The notes below the pieces were generated by a model. The model was not told the origin of the DNA. It searched no databases and saw nothing but the letters and a program-made list of their open reading frames with translations. The translations under genes and the position numbers were made by a program. Source: Carpediemonas membranifera (Eukaryota > Fornicata). Taken from it: a stretch of 64,000 nt of DNA. This document shows, piece after piece, positions 26,669 to 37,454 of this stretch (the stretch's first letter is position 1; each line of letters begins with the position of its first letter). The stretch is taken from positions 310,001 to 374,000 of the forward strand of contig JAHDYR010000012.1 in the NCBI GenBank assembly GCA_019828565.1, in the 5' to 3' direction.

Positions 26669-27616
26669 CTACTCCATCTCGCTGTCCATATCGTCGCCGA
26701 TCTTCATGCTCTTATCGTACTCCTCCTTGCGTCTAAGGAGGAAACTCTCAACACCGTCAAGAATGACGTCGTTGTAGTTATTGAGGTCGATGTTGAGCTC
26801 GTCCTCAGAGTCTGCTGGGACGCCCAGGATCTCAAGCAGCTTCATCGAGTCGGCGTCGGTCATGTACTCACCGAACGCGTTCAGCTTGTCCGTCAACAGG
26901 CTGATGCGCTGGTCCCTCGTCATCACGGGCTGCACGGGCGCCGGGGTGGGTAGCTTCGGTGTCTTGGCCGCCTTTGGTTTTGGTGCCGGCGTGGGTGCGG
27001 CGGGTTTACGGGCCACGAGGATCTCACCGGGCCTGACGTCGCCAAGGAGGGGCTTCATCTTGAGGCCCCAGAGCAGGTCGAACACCTTGCCCAGGGAGAT
27101 CGCCCGGACGTGGACAACGTGCTTGGGCGATCTGTTAAAGGTCGTGGCGTTGTTAACCACCTTGTAGAGCCCGTCGATGATGTCCTGCAGGCTGTCGAGC
27201 CCGTGCACGGGGTCCTCCTTCGTGTCGATCCTCCCCCTGAGCGTGGTCAGGTCCATACGGTCAGTAATGACCCTATCGTACTCGGGGATGTTCAGCTTGA
27301 CCGTGTCGACGGGGTATCGGAACCATTCGAAGAGCTTGTTGAAGCACAGCGAGTCTATGATGTCCCGGGCCGTCAGCCAGATCTCCGTGTCATCCCTGGT
27401 GGACGTGCGGGCCCTCTTGGTGCTCTTAACTGCGTGCTCCTCCTGAAGTCTGGACTGTGGCAGAGAATCAACGTCAAACAGCTCTTCGTGCGAGGGAAAG
27501 GGGATTTCCTTCATGGAAGCCTTGCCCTTCGTCTGCATAGCGGAATACACATCGGTTAAATACTGTTCCCACCATTGAAGAAAGTGTACGCGGGTTTCAA
27601 TCGCCTTTTCCTCCAT
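26669..27616 (-). CDS. Bromodomain protein, 315 aa
   Basis: A bromodomain spans about residues 85-190. It contains FEWFRYPVD, LNIPEYDRVITDRMDLTTLRGRID (the family's 'PDY...I..PMDL.TI' block) and NNATTFNRSP, where N is at the acetyl-lysine-binding position. A Pro/Ala/Lys linker follows, then a C-terminal helical region (MTRDQRISLLTDKLNAF) with an acidic end that resembles the NET/ET region of BET proteins. It is probably an acetyl-histone reader in the nucleus. The ATG ending at 27616 is chosen; an upstream in-frame ATG at 27652 exists. CGTAAA (26652-26657, minus) follows the stop. Confidence 0.78.
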   Translation of the reverse strand: MEEKAIETRVHFLQWWEQYLTDVYSAMQTKGKASMKEIPFPSHEELFDVDSLPQSRLQEEHAVKSTKRARTSTRDDTEIWLTARDIIDSLCFNKLFEWFRYPVDTVKLNIPEYDRVITDRMDLTTLRGRIDTKEDPVHGLDSLQDIIDGLYKVVNNATTFNRSPKHVVHVRAISLGKVFDLLWGLKMKPLLGDVRPGEILVARKPAAPTPAPKPKAAKTPKLPTPAPVQPVMTRDQRISLLTDKLNAFGEYMTDADSMKLLEILGVPADSEDELNIDLNNYNDVILDGVESFLLRRKEEYDKSMKIGDDMDSEME

Positions 27617-27789
27617 ACAGCAGATTTCTGTACTAAAAGTGCGTAATCGCATGACAGACTTGGGAATGCAACATAGATGATTTAATGTCTAGCAGGGTGG
27701 CCCGATGCGATTCAAATGACCAGGTGCAGTTTAAGACTGGCACGACTGAGTAAGATGATAGAGATGCCAATCTCAGTAAACACTTATCT

Positions 27790-27845
27790 CCACATGGTGT
27801 TAGTGTCGTTTGGGTCATCGGAAGACCGTCGTGTTATGTTCATCA
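27790..27845 (+). repeat. Direct repeat copy 1, 56 bp
   Basis: It matches 28016-28071 at 53 of 56 positions (core TGTCGTTTGGGTCATCGG). Similarity fades outward, including a shared CAGTAA upstream and ACAAACG downstream. Confidence 0.85.
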
Positions 27846-28015
27846 GATTTGGCGTGGGACAAACGTCTGTTCGGGCTTGGGTCAACAAGAGCTCAAGATG
27901 AGGTCATTGCACTGAGGAGCCCATTGCAGCTGAGAATCGCTGCATAGTTAGCTGAGAGAGGAAAGAACTTTGCCTGTATTAGAAATGTGAGTCGCAAGAT
28001 CAGTAACACTGTGCT

Positions 28016-28071
28016 CCACATAGTATTAGTGTCGTTTGGGTCATCGGAAGACCGTCGTGTTATATTCATCA
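28016..28071 (+). repeat. Direct repeat copy 2, 56 bp
   Basis: Second copy, 226 bp from the first in the same orientation. It is not bounded by visible TSDs or LTR ends, and its function is unknown. Confidence 0.85.
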
Positions 28072-28252
28072 CCTTTTGCGCGTGTACAAACGATGAGGGT
28101 TGATGTTCAAGCCATCGACGTTGTCTGCAAGTTTGTTGCAAAACCCGCGATTGGCAAAAATGGTCAATTGTCAACTGGCGAATGTGGAGCAAAAGGAGGC
28201 CTCTTCACCACATAACGCCGTCAACCAACCACCTGGAAAGAGAATAAACACT

Positions 28253-29503
28253 TTACTCATCCTTCTTCTCCGCCTCCGCGGCCTGCCCCGCGCTGCGAGT
28301 GGTCGCCATCGCGTTGGCTCTCGCGCCGCACACGATGCGGAGGATGCTGAAGCAAAGCCCGATAGTGGTTGTCAGCAGGATGGCCGTCGTCACAACGGGG
28401 TACTCCCCCGCGAGCATGGCCAGCTCCATGAGGTACACCTTCCACTGGGGCAGCCCATGGCGGGGGTGCGCGTCGGGCATCAGCATCTCCTCGATGGCAC
28501 CGCTGGCGATGGCCTCGACAACATCGGCCAGATCCTTGTGCGAAAGTGACTTCTGGGTGATGAAGCGGTTGTTCTCGATGTTGAGGACAAGGAGCGCGGG
28601 CATCTCGTCCACATCAATGCCGTACCGCCCGACAAACGGGGCCCATGCGACGCCGTTGATCCAGGAAGAGACGAACATGTGCTCGTACTGCTCGGCGATG
28701 GCCCTGAGCGTGCTCTTGAAGGGGACGGTGTAGGGCTCCTGGGGGTCGATGCACCCGATAAGCATGCGGCGGCCGGGCGCCTGGGCCATCGCCTGGAAGT
28801 TGTCACGGCCCAGCTCGGGCATGACCTGGAAGCGCTTAACCTCGAAGAAGCCGAGGACTCCCTCGGGGGTGAGGTCCTCGTCAAAGGATTCAAGCCGGTT
28901 CTCGCGGGAGACTACCAGCTTGAGGCCAGCCTTGCCGGTAAAGATGTCGAAGTCGTACTCGGTGAGGCCGACAGTGAGCGTCTCGCCCTTGTAGACGGCT
29001 GCGGCATGGGACACCATCTTGAGCTCCACTTCAGTAGCGTCGAGGTTGACGACGAAGAACACGTCATGGCCAGCGGTCAGCGTATCGATGCCGCCAGTCT
29101 TCTCGAGGGTGGACTCGACGATCTCAGGGCCGGCGAGGCGCTGGGCCCAAGAAGTAATGGCCTGCGCGTCTCTTGCACCTTGGTAGTCGATAGGGAGGAC
29201 GTTCTGCTCGTAGTAGCGCGTGGTGGGGTAGCCACGGACCATGTGCTTGTGGCACAGCTTCTCGTTGTCTTCACAGTTGACGGAGTAGACGGCGATGTCG
29301 GTCCCGTCGAGCATCTCGGCAACAGTCTCAAACACGGGAGCGTAGGCCTGGCAGTGGGGGCACCAGCCGGCATAGAACTTCACGACCGAAGGTCCGTGGG
29401 CAACAACTGAGAAATCATCATCAGGAGTGAACTCCACAAGCTCAGCAACGACAGCGGGGGCAATAACGAGCGCGAGTAGCGCAAAAAGACAAAGTCTGTT
29501 CAT
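28253..29503 (-). CDS. Membrane-anchored protein disulfide isomerase, 416 aa
   Basis: An N-terminal signal peptide (residues 1-20, LCLFALLALVIAPAVVA) precedes one thioredoxin domain with the active site WCPHC (C48, C51) and a cis-Pro loop RGYPTTRYY. One or two redox-inactive thioredoxin-like domains follow. A transmembrane segment lies near residues 368-394, with a short cytosolic tail ending KKDE. The terminal KKxx pattern is a dilysine ER-retrieval signal. The arrangement resembles TMX3-type PDIs, which oxidise or isomerise disulfides of secretory proteins such as the Cys-rich surface protein encoded next door. The stop codon lies within AGTAAA (28252-28257, minus). Confidence 0.88.
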   Translation of the reverse strand: MNRLCLFALLALVIAPAVVAELVEFTPDDDFSVVAHGPSVVKFYAGWCPHCQAYAPVFETVAEMLDGTDIAVYSVNCEDNEKLCHKHMVRGYPTTRYYEQNVLPIDYQGARDAQAITSWAQRLAGPEIVESTLEKTGGIDTLTAGHDVFFVVNLDATEVELKMVSHAAAVYKGETLTVGLTEYDFDIFTGKAGLKLVVSRENRLESFDEDLTPEGVLGFFEVKRFQVMPELGRDNFQAMAQAPGRRMLIGCIDPQEPYTVPFKSTLRAIAEQYEHMFVSSWINGVAWAPFVGRYGIDVDEMPALLVLNIENNRFITQKSLSHKDLADVVEAIASGAIEEMLMPDAHPRHGLPQWKVYLMELAMLAGEYPVVTTAILLTTTIGLCFSILRIVCGARANAMATTRSAGQAAEAEKKDE

Positions 29504-29785
29504 AATGGGTTTGTAGTTATTCTGTTCTGTTCAGATTACTTGAGACAGCTTGGAACCCGAGAACCAAGATAAGTCTGCCTTCGCGCAGTTTATGTAATTT
29601 TGCGAAATTTAAGGCATTTGATTGTCCATTGCCATGTTGGCCGATATTCACAAACGACGGTGTGCAGAGTATATCAATACATACATAAGTCGCATCAAGC
29701 CTGTCAGCGCGTGACGAACACCCAGCCAAACATGGCCGCTGATAGCATTCACATCAACTCACATCAAACCATTTACTATGACACT

Positions 29786-32700
29786 CTAGAACCGCTCGGC
29801 GTGGTCGTATACGTACTTCCTGCCGCCCCACTTGGACAGCGGGTACACCACGGCGGGGGGGGCAGCGCAGACGACACAACCGCCGATGGTGCAAATTACG
29901 GCAAGGATGACGGCGGCGATGAGCATACCAACACTGGCAATGACACCGACGACGATGGCGACGGTGCTGATGCCAGTGGCACCGTCCGCCTCCGGGGGTG
30001 TTGTGAGCGACGAGAGGACGACGGCGCTGTCGAGGAGCACGTACGAGTTGACCGAGGTGAGGTCAGTCAGGGGGACGCTGCTGCACGGCATGGCATCGAC
30101 GAGGCTCAGCGTGCTGTACACCTCACCATTGATGACGAAGACAAGGTCGTCGGTCGACCCGAACTCGGCGTCGTCGATCTCGAGGCAGACAAGGCCGCCG
30201 TGGAAGACGAGGCGGGGGTTGTAGTTCGAGCTGATGTCGTCCGCGGTGATCGTGGTCGACGCCTCGCACTGCACACCATTGCCGTTAGACAGGGCGGCCG
30301 TGAGGTTGAGCTGGACGAGCCGGCTGACAGCCATAGAGGCGGGACAAATCGTGCTGTTGACGACAGCGCTGACGGTCTTACCACGCAGCACTGTCTTGGC
30401 CTCTGGGATGGTGTAGTCCTCCTCGATCTCGACGTTGACAGTCTCAGTCGTGCCGTCCGACAGTCTGATCGTCGTGGAGTAGTTCCCGGCGGGCACGGTC
30501 GAGTTGCGGACAACGGGCACGACGATAGTCGACCCGTCCTCACGCTCGACCAGCTGGCACTCGTCGCCGTCGTCACCGAACGTGACGTCGCTGACGGTGG
30601 AGTTCATGTCGCCCGTGTCGAGGGAGATCGACTCGTTCTTGCTGACGATGACGGCCTCGGGCACCCATCGGACACACTCGGTGTGGGGCTGGCCGTCTGC
30701 GGGCGTGCTGAAGAACTCGGGGCAGGCGATGCAGGAGGTCTGGCCAGTCTTGTTCTGGAACTTACCAGCATCGCAGGGGACCTGGATGGTGTGGTTGGGC
30801 GCCGAGTGGAAGCCGGCCTCGGACATGAGGCAGGACGACTGGCCCCGCTCGGGCTGGAAGAAGCCAGTGGCGCAAGGCTGCTGGGTCAGCCGGTCATCGG
30901 AGAAGAAGCCGGCCGAGGCCAGGGTGCACGTCGTCGAGGCCGTAGTGCTGGCGAATGACCCCAGTCCGCACGGCGTGCAGCAGGCCTGGCCCTGCAGGTC
31001 TTGGTAGCTGCCAGCGGCACAGGCGTCCATGCCAGTGTGGGCCTGTCCGTCGGCGGGGGTGAAGTAGCCGGGGCGTGTCTGGAAGCACTTGCTGCTGCCG
31101 GTGCCGGGCTGGTACATGCCGGCGTTACAGGGGAGCTGGGCGGCGTGGTTGGAGTCGGGGACGTAGTAGCCACTCTCGGCGGTGAAGCACCTGGTCATAC
31201 CCGTCTCGTTCTGGTACTTGCCAGTCTCACACTCGACCTGGGCGGTCGCCTCGTTGGCCGCGACGTAGTAGCCCACCTCGGCCACTGCGCATGAGGCCTG
31301 CTGTGGGTTCGCCTGGTAGGTCCCGGCGAGGCAGCTCTCCTGGGCGGTGTGGCCTTCTCTGTCGTCGGGGACGTAGTGGCCGGGGGTGGCCGTAAGACAC
31401 TCGGCCTGGCCCTCGTCCGGCTGGTACGTGCCGTTGTTGCAGGCGAGCTGGGCCGTGTGGGGCTCGCCGTCGGCCAGCGTGTAGTACCCGGCCGCAGTGG
31501 TGTTGCAGGAGGACTGGCCCGCGAGGGGCTGGAAGGAGCCGTTGTCGCACGGCGTCTGCTTGGTGTGGAAGCCGTCGACGTAGTACCCGGCAGTCGCGGT
31601 GATGCAGCTGGTCTGGCCCTCCATTGTCTGGTACATGCCCTGGGCGCACCACTCGTACGTGGTCGCCCCGGTCCTGGCCACGTAGCTGCCCTTCGGCGCG
31701 TTGTAACAAGACCCTTTCCTGGTGTGCGGCTGGTATGTGCCCGCTCTGCAGGGCGTCTGGGTGACCGCGCCCTCGAGGGCGTAGTGGCCCGCGTCGGCAT
31801 CGATGCACGAGGTCTGGGCGCTGGCGGGCTGGTAAGTGCCTGCTGCACAGGGAGTTTCGTCGGACTGACCAGGGTTCGCAACGTAGTGGCCTGCAGTCGC
31901 ATTGGGGCAGACGATGGTGCCCGTCTCGTTGGCGAAGGTCCCCACCGCACACTCGAGCTCGACAACGTGCGGTTGACCGTCTGCGGGGACGTAGTGGCCG
32001 GTGGTGGCGTTGAGACAGGCTGGCTGACCCGCCTCAGGCTGGTACGTACCGCTGTCGCAGGGGAGTTCGGCGGTCATGTCGGCGTTGACGTAGTACCCGG
32101 CTTCGGCCCCGCTGCACGAGCTCTTCCCTGTCATCGGTTGGAAAGTGCCAGCTGGGCACGGCAACTGCTGGCTCCGGTTAGAATCGGGCACATAGTGGCC
32201 AGCGTCGGCAGCAGTACAGGTCGAGTTGCCGGCCGCGGAGTAGTGTCCCGAGGCGCACGGCACCTGTTGCGTGTGATCGCCGGGATAGACGTAGAAGCCA
32301 GGATCGGCCTCGAGACAAGAGCCCTGGCCGACGTTCGGCTGGTAGTAGCCATCAGCACACTCAATCTGCGTTGTAGTGCCAGATCCGTCTGTATGGAAGC
32401 CGGCCGACGCGTTGAGGCAGAGGGAGTCAGCCATCGGGGAGTAGGTCCCCGGCGGGCACAGCTCGCACGCGGGGTAGTTGCCGGTCGTGCCAGAGGGGCA
32501 TAGCGGCATCGGGAAGACCTGGGCGGAAGCTGTGTACTGGTTACGGGTGGTGTAGTCGTAGTTGGCCTGGCCCGCAGCAATGAGACTGCCACTACAGCCA
32601 ACAGCTTGGCCTCCGAATCGGGCATTCTCGACGTCGCCGGGGACCTTATCGTCAAGAACCCACTCCCCGTCGACGAACTGGTAGATGTACAGGAAACCCG

Positions 32701-35034
32701 CCATAATGTTGGACCTACCATACCCGTCCGGGTCACCGACGAGGAGATGGTCAGTACCGCACAGGGCAACGGTCCGTCCGAACATCTCGCTGATGTACCC
32801 GTCGCGGTGGCCGTCTGGGTTGAGGTACCCGGCCGACACGGTGGAGACCAGCGTCATCGTCTCAGTGGAGTAGATGAAGACGTTGCTACCCTCATCCATG
32901 AATGAGTTACACCCGATGGCGAGGTGTGTGCCATTGGCCGACAGTGATGAGGTCGAGCAGGGGACCTGGATCTGTGCCTCTAGGGTGAAGTCGTGGCTGT
33001 ATACGTTGAGTATGTCCGATCGGGTGGATGCATAGATGTAGCTGGCATCGACAGATGTGTAGAAGCCGATGTATTCATCTTCCTTGGTCCCATATAGATT
33101 CTTCAGCGCAGTGCCGGTCGCGCTATCGCCGTCGGCCGTGACAACCACCAACCTCCCCGCATATTCATGGTAGGTTGAGTCCCGCCCGTCGCCGACAACG
33201 AAGGTAGAGACGCCGCTGGTCGGGTTCTGGAATGCAGCAGGTGAGTAGGAGGCGAAATATTGGGATAGACCGGAGTCTCCTGCGGCAGAGGCTAGTGTGA
33301 AGCTGTTGATCTCAGTCGGGACGATGTCCGTCCGGGCAAAGATTGTGATGACGGCCGTGACGTCGTACGACTCAGAATTATACTCGTATCTCGTGGTGGC
33401 GATAAAGATGTGGCCAGAGGTCATACCAAGGCCGCCCCTGTAGTAATCTAGGGTGGAGGTCATGTCTGGGACACCAAGCAGGTTACCGCTATGGTCGAAG
33501 ATCAGGAGCGGTGACTGCTCTTGACCTGTCAGGACAGCGATTATCTCTGAATCTACTGCTATCTCATCTGGGACGCTGGAGTAGCTAAGGGAAGTCGTGT
33601 TCAGAACCACTCTGGCCGGCTGGGGGTCAACGCAGGTCCAGCCCTCCGAGAAGGAGACGTACCCGTCGGGGCACGGGGCCTGAGCCGCCCGGCTGTACGG
33701 CGGGACGTAGTAGCCGTCGTCGGGGGTGAGGCAGCTAGTCTGACCCTCCTCAGGCTGGAACTGACCGAGGGGACACTGAACACAGGCCGGGTTGAACGCG
33801 CCGGACACGAAGCCGGCCGGGCACATCTCACAGACGCCAGTGGAGGAGAGGCCGTACCCCGCAGCGCAGGTGGAGTAGTCGAAGATGCGGCTGGGACTCC
33901 ATGTTGAGCCGACGAGGATGGTCGCGTCTGTGGTGGAGATGAAGCTGCCAAGATACTGCTCCTCCGCGTCGCCGACATACGCGAGCTTCTGTTCAACGGT
34001 CCCGCTGCCTCTGTCGTACTGGTAGGTGAACGCGGCCCCGGACTCGAAGTCCTCGGTCCAATACTGACGGGCGCCGACCGCGAGGATGTCACCGTCCGCG
34101 TCAAGGGAGTAGCCGAAGTAAGCACCGGTGTTGTTGCCCGGCTTCAGCGTAGTCAGGAATTCTGGGGCGGATGGTCTTGTCACATCGTAGACATAAACTG
34201 CGCCACAGTTTCTCGCCCCGTCGTCGCAGGCCAGACTATAGTAGGAGATAGCGAGCAAGGAGTCACTGACAGCGATGGGCGCTGAGTTGTGGGATGCCGG
34301 CGGATCGATGGTGGCGACCCAGGTTCCATCGGTCTTGCTGATTGTGACGGAGTTGTCGACCTGCCAACGGTAGAAGACAAGATCCCCGCGGACAACGAAT
34401 GTGTCGCGGCCGAAACCTCCAAAGCTATAGGAGTCCGGGGTAAAGACGTGACCCCGAGTCCACTGGTTGCCATTCCAGGAATACAGGACGAGCGTGGCCC
34501 TGTACGATGAACTAGAGATGGTCTTGGACCTTGGCGAGCTAATAGCAAGGGTGTTGCCGTCGATGGAGAGGCCCTGGCCAAAGTAAGACACGGTCCGGTC
34601 GTACGATGAGAGGCTCGGGGCGTCGATGATCGTCGGGCCGCTGATGCTCTCGCTGCCTCGTTGATAGACGAACACCCGGCCTGTCCAGCTGTTGTAGTAG
34701 TACGAGGACTGTGTGAATGAAGGGTTGGTGGGGAACATACGGTGACGATGAAATCCTCGGTGGCGTCAACTGTATAGCCAAAATAAGTGTCAGTGCCTGA
34801 TACAGAATCTTTCAGTGTCCATAAACCGTCATCATCGGGCACATAGACACTGACAATTCTGCTAGCGGAGTCCGAAATGACAAGATCGGTGCTGTTGACG
34901 AGAACGGCGTCATTTGCGCGTTCTCCAATGGATTGGAAGCATTGGACGAACGCTATCAGCAGAATGAGGCCCAAAAGTAGCCGATGAGCCCCCATTGCTT
35001 TGACGAAAATTTGTGGCTCCATAGCTGTATCCAT
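29786..35034 (-). CDS. Large secreted/surface protein with FG-GAP-like propellers and Cys-rich repeats, spliced, 1738 aa
   Basis: Exon 1 (35034-34741) encodes a signal-peptide-like N terminus (hydrophobic RLLLGLILLIAFVQCF). A 32-nt intron follows, and exon 2 is 34708-29786. Two beta-propeller-like regions (about residues 60-390 and 470-760, with blades such as GDILAVGA and VFVYQ) are each followed by cysteine motifs. About 20 tandem copies of the GCC2/GCC3 or ephrin-receptor type then span about 780-1360, with the pattern C.AGTYQP..GQ..C..A..G+YV. A Cys-poor region, one TM helix (VVGVIASVGMLIAAVILAVI) and a short tail end the protein. It is a type I surface protein, probably for adhesion or prey contact. 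AGTAAA (29772-29777, minus) lies after the stop. Confidence 0.8.
34709..34740 (-). other. Spliceosomal intron, 32 nt
   Basis: It begins GTATGT and ends TTCACACAG on the minus strand. Removal joins DFIVT to SSYYYNSW and attaches the signal peptide to the propeller region. Confidence 0.8.
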
Positions 35035-35402
35035 ATCTGGCGATCACAATCGTATCTGGTGAATCTGACTCAAATCGCGAAGCTGCTAAGCTGGAATCCG
35101 GCCAGCATGTGCTGCCCAGGCCCTTGAACGCCGCTCAGCAGGCAGGGCGCCAGCAAGGCCTGGCCAGACGAACCGCGGACTCGTGTGGGGATGGGATCAT
35201 GCTGCTCGAGCCGTCAGCTTGGGCTTCCTTCGTTCTCCTGGGCTGGTGTCCTCGCTACATCCCTGTATTTGTATGTATAGGGCGCATATCAACGAAATTC
35301 AAAGCGTATCAAATCGAAATCAAGACATAACTTTTCATTAAACTTACAATACGAGGGCAGAGACAAGCAAATCCTCATCATCCATGAGGTCTCAGTTTAC
35401 AT
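35035..35402. other. Intergenic region, 368 bp
   Basis: It lies between the surface-protein start and the VAP stop. It is AT-rich towards 35,280-35,360. TGTAAA on the minus strand (35396-35401) belongs to the VAP gene end. I see no other feature. Confidence 0.5.
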
Positions 35403-37262
35403 CTAATGCCAGAGGGACCAGGCGATCAAGAGCATGACGAGCAGGCCGGCCCCCGCCGCGTGGACGGGGGTGAACATCTTGCGGCCCCACACATCCTCGG
35501 TCACCGGGACCACAGCGCCCTGCTTGGCCGCTTCTAGAGCCGCGTTGAGCTTCTTGTTGGCAGCCTTGGCGTCCTTGAGGTCGCCCCGGAGCTGGTCAGC
35601 GTCGGCCTTGAGCTTCTCGAGCTTCTTGGCGTCCTCACCGTGACCCGTGGCAGCCTTTTCCGCGTCGGCGAGCTGCCTCTCGAGAGCGGCGATGCGCCCC
35701 TCGGTGGCATCTGTCTCGGCCTTGCTGCCATTGTCGGCAAGTTGAGCCTCGAGCTCGGACACACGCTGGAGGGCTGCCTCGAGCTCGGCAGTGTTGTCCG
35801 CCACAAGCTTGCTATCAGCGACCTCAAGCTCGAGCTCAGCGACTCTTGCGACTAGGGCGTCCACTTCTCTCTCGTGGCCCTCAGCCACCATGCTTTGGGC
35901 CTCGACCTCCTTCTCGAGGTCAGTGACACGATGCACGGCGGCATCGAGCTCTCTGGCCTTCTGCTGTGCATTCTCGAGCTCATCATCAAGCTGAGCAATG
36001 CGGCGGTTGGCCTCCTCGCTGTCCTGGGTGACCTTAGATAGCTCCTTCTCGAGGTCAGCGATGCGGAGGTTGGCCTCCTCGAGATCGGAGTTGTCGACCT
36101 CGGTGACAGGAGCTGTCACCTCCCTGGCCTCGGCGAGCTCCTTCTCGAGTGCGGCGACTTTCCCCTTCAACTCGGTCACGGTCGACACGTCGACCACCTG
36201 CTGGGCCAGGCGCTCGCGGGCTTCATGAAGCTCCTGCTCAACGATAGCCGCGTTCTCCTTGACGGCGACCAGCTCCTCTGCCTCCTGCTCGAGGGCGCTG
36301 AGCTTGGCCTTGAGTCGGGCCATCTCCTCCTTGGCCTCCTCGGGCACCTCAGTCTTGGCGACGCTGAGGTCCTCTGCAAGCTGGGTGACCGTCACCCTCA
36401 GATGGTCGTTGTCCTCCTCCACCTCCGCAACACGGGCCTCGGCCTCAGCCTTGGGCACCGCGTCGGCCAACTTGGCCTCGAGCTCAGCAATGCGTGCGGC
36501 ACTATCATCAGCAGCTGCAGCATACTGGGCGGCGTCATCGACCTTCCCTCGCTCCATGGCAAGCTCCTGCTCGAGTTCATCGGCACGGGCCTGGAGGGCG
36601 TCGGCCCGGTCATTGCCGGGCTCATTAGCGCTCTTCCTGGTAGTATCGAGGTCCTTCTCGAGCTCATCTACACGCTGGAGGGCAGCATCGAGCTTGGTGG
36701 TGTCATTGAGCACCCTCTTGGCGTCGTCCAGCTCCTTCTCGAGCACCGTGATGCGGGCTCTGAGAAGATCCGACTCGTCGTTGCCCTCAGGTGCAGGTAG
36801 GCTGACGAGAGAGACACTAGCAGTGGCGGTGGGTCTCTCAGTGGCGGCGTACAGGACGCCGAGCTTCATCTTCTGGTGGGCGGGGGCCGGAATCTGCTTC
36901 CAGGCGTTCGCAAGCTGAAGAGCGAGGGCCTTCTTGTCCTTCTCAGTGAACAGGTAGCGCTCGATGTTGGCCTGCGTCTCCTCGTTCGGCACTGGGCCCA
37001 CCACGATCTGGAATTTGTCCTCGGCAGAGCTGGCGAGCTCAGGCTCAATTTGGAGCGCAATGCTGATGTCATGAGCCTTATTGGCAAGAATAAGGCCGCT
37101 ATTGGGCTTCACGGCGAATCGGGAGGGGTTTGTGGTCCGTATCTTGAATATGACGTTCTGGTCGCTGTTGTTCTGAATGGAGAGTGTTCTCTTCTGCTCC
37201 TTGTCTGCTGGTAAGCCAAACTGAAGTTTTTCGGGCTGAATAGCCACGTATTGGGTCTGCAT
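35403..37262 (-). CDS. VAP (MSP domain) protein with very long coiled coil and tail anchor, 619 aa
   Basis: The N-terminal MSP/VAP domain (about 1-105) shows LQFGLPADKEQKRTLSIQNNSDQNVIFKIRTT and later YFRVKPN-like FAVKPNSG, the FFAT-binding fold. A coiled coil of about 400 residues (about 165-580), built of Leu heptads rich in Glu/Lys/Ala, follows. A single C-terminal TM helix (AAGAGLLVMLLIAWSLWH) marks a tail-anchored ER protein. Ordinary VAPs are about 250 residues, so the coiled coil is much extended. Family role: ER membrane contact sites and lipid-transfer recruitment. A CTGATACATGA motif lies 46 bp upstream of the ATG (37308-37318). Confidence 0.88.
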   Translation of the reverse strand: MQTQYVAIQPEKLQFGLPADKEQKRTLSIQNNSDQNVIFKIRTTNPSRFAVKPNSGLILANKAHDISIALQIEPELASSAEDKFQIVVGPVPNEETQANIERYLFTEKDKKALALQLANAWKQIPAPAHQKMKLGVLYAATERPTATASVSLVSLPAPEGNDESDLLRARITVLEKELDDAKRVLNDTTKLDAALQRVDELEKDLDTTRKSANEPGNDRADALQARADELEQELAMERGKVDDAAQYAAAADDSAARIAELEAKLADAVPKAEAEARVAEVEEDNDHLRVTVTQLAEDLSVAKTEVPEEAKEEMARLKAKLSALEQEAEELVAVKENAAIVEQELHEARERLAQQVVDVSTVTELKGKVAALEKELAEAREVTAPVTEVDNSDLEEANLRIADLEKELSKVTQDSEEANRRIAQLDDELENAQQKARELDAAVHRVTDLEKEVEAQSMVAEGHEREVDALVARVAELELEVADSKLVADNTAELEAALQRVSELEAQLADNGSKAETDATEGRIAALERQLADAEKAATGHGEDAKKLEKLKADADQLRGDLKDAKAANKKLNAALEAAKQGAVVPVTEDVWGRKMFTPVHAAGAGLLVMLLIAWSLWH

Positions 37263-37307
37263 GAAGGTCTGTACAATTGTAGTCGGCGATACATTGCATA
37301 CATATGG

Positions 37308-37318
37308 TCATGTATCAG
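37308..37318 (-). promoter_or_regulatory. CTGATACATGA motif upstream of VAP gene
   Basis: The same 11-mer occurs upstream of the HGH1 gene and, with two changes, upstream of the SMIM7 gene, at similar distance from the ATG. A promoter element is inferred; no function is known. Confidence 0.35.
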
Positions 37319-37454
37319 CTTTACACATGACGCATGACACTGTATGCTCCCCAGTGGTCGACTACATGCAGTTACCGTCCAGTCGGGAGCATGCGTGGTG
37401 AGCGAGTAGACCAAGCATTCCGACTGCATCATCACCGCTGACAATTTGCTACAT

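Larger units (their letters stand above)
27617..28252. other. Intergenic region with a direct repeat
   Basis: This 636-bp gap has no convincing gene. It carries two 56-bp near-identical direct repeats (separate entries) inside a broader, weaker duplication of about 80-90 bp. No tRNA-like fold is seen. Confidence 0.5.

Noticed and set aside
27617-28252. tRNA or other structured RNA gene in the repeat-bearing gap
   Set aside because: No tRNA B-box-like sequence with matching stems could be found by eye.
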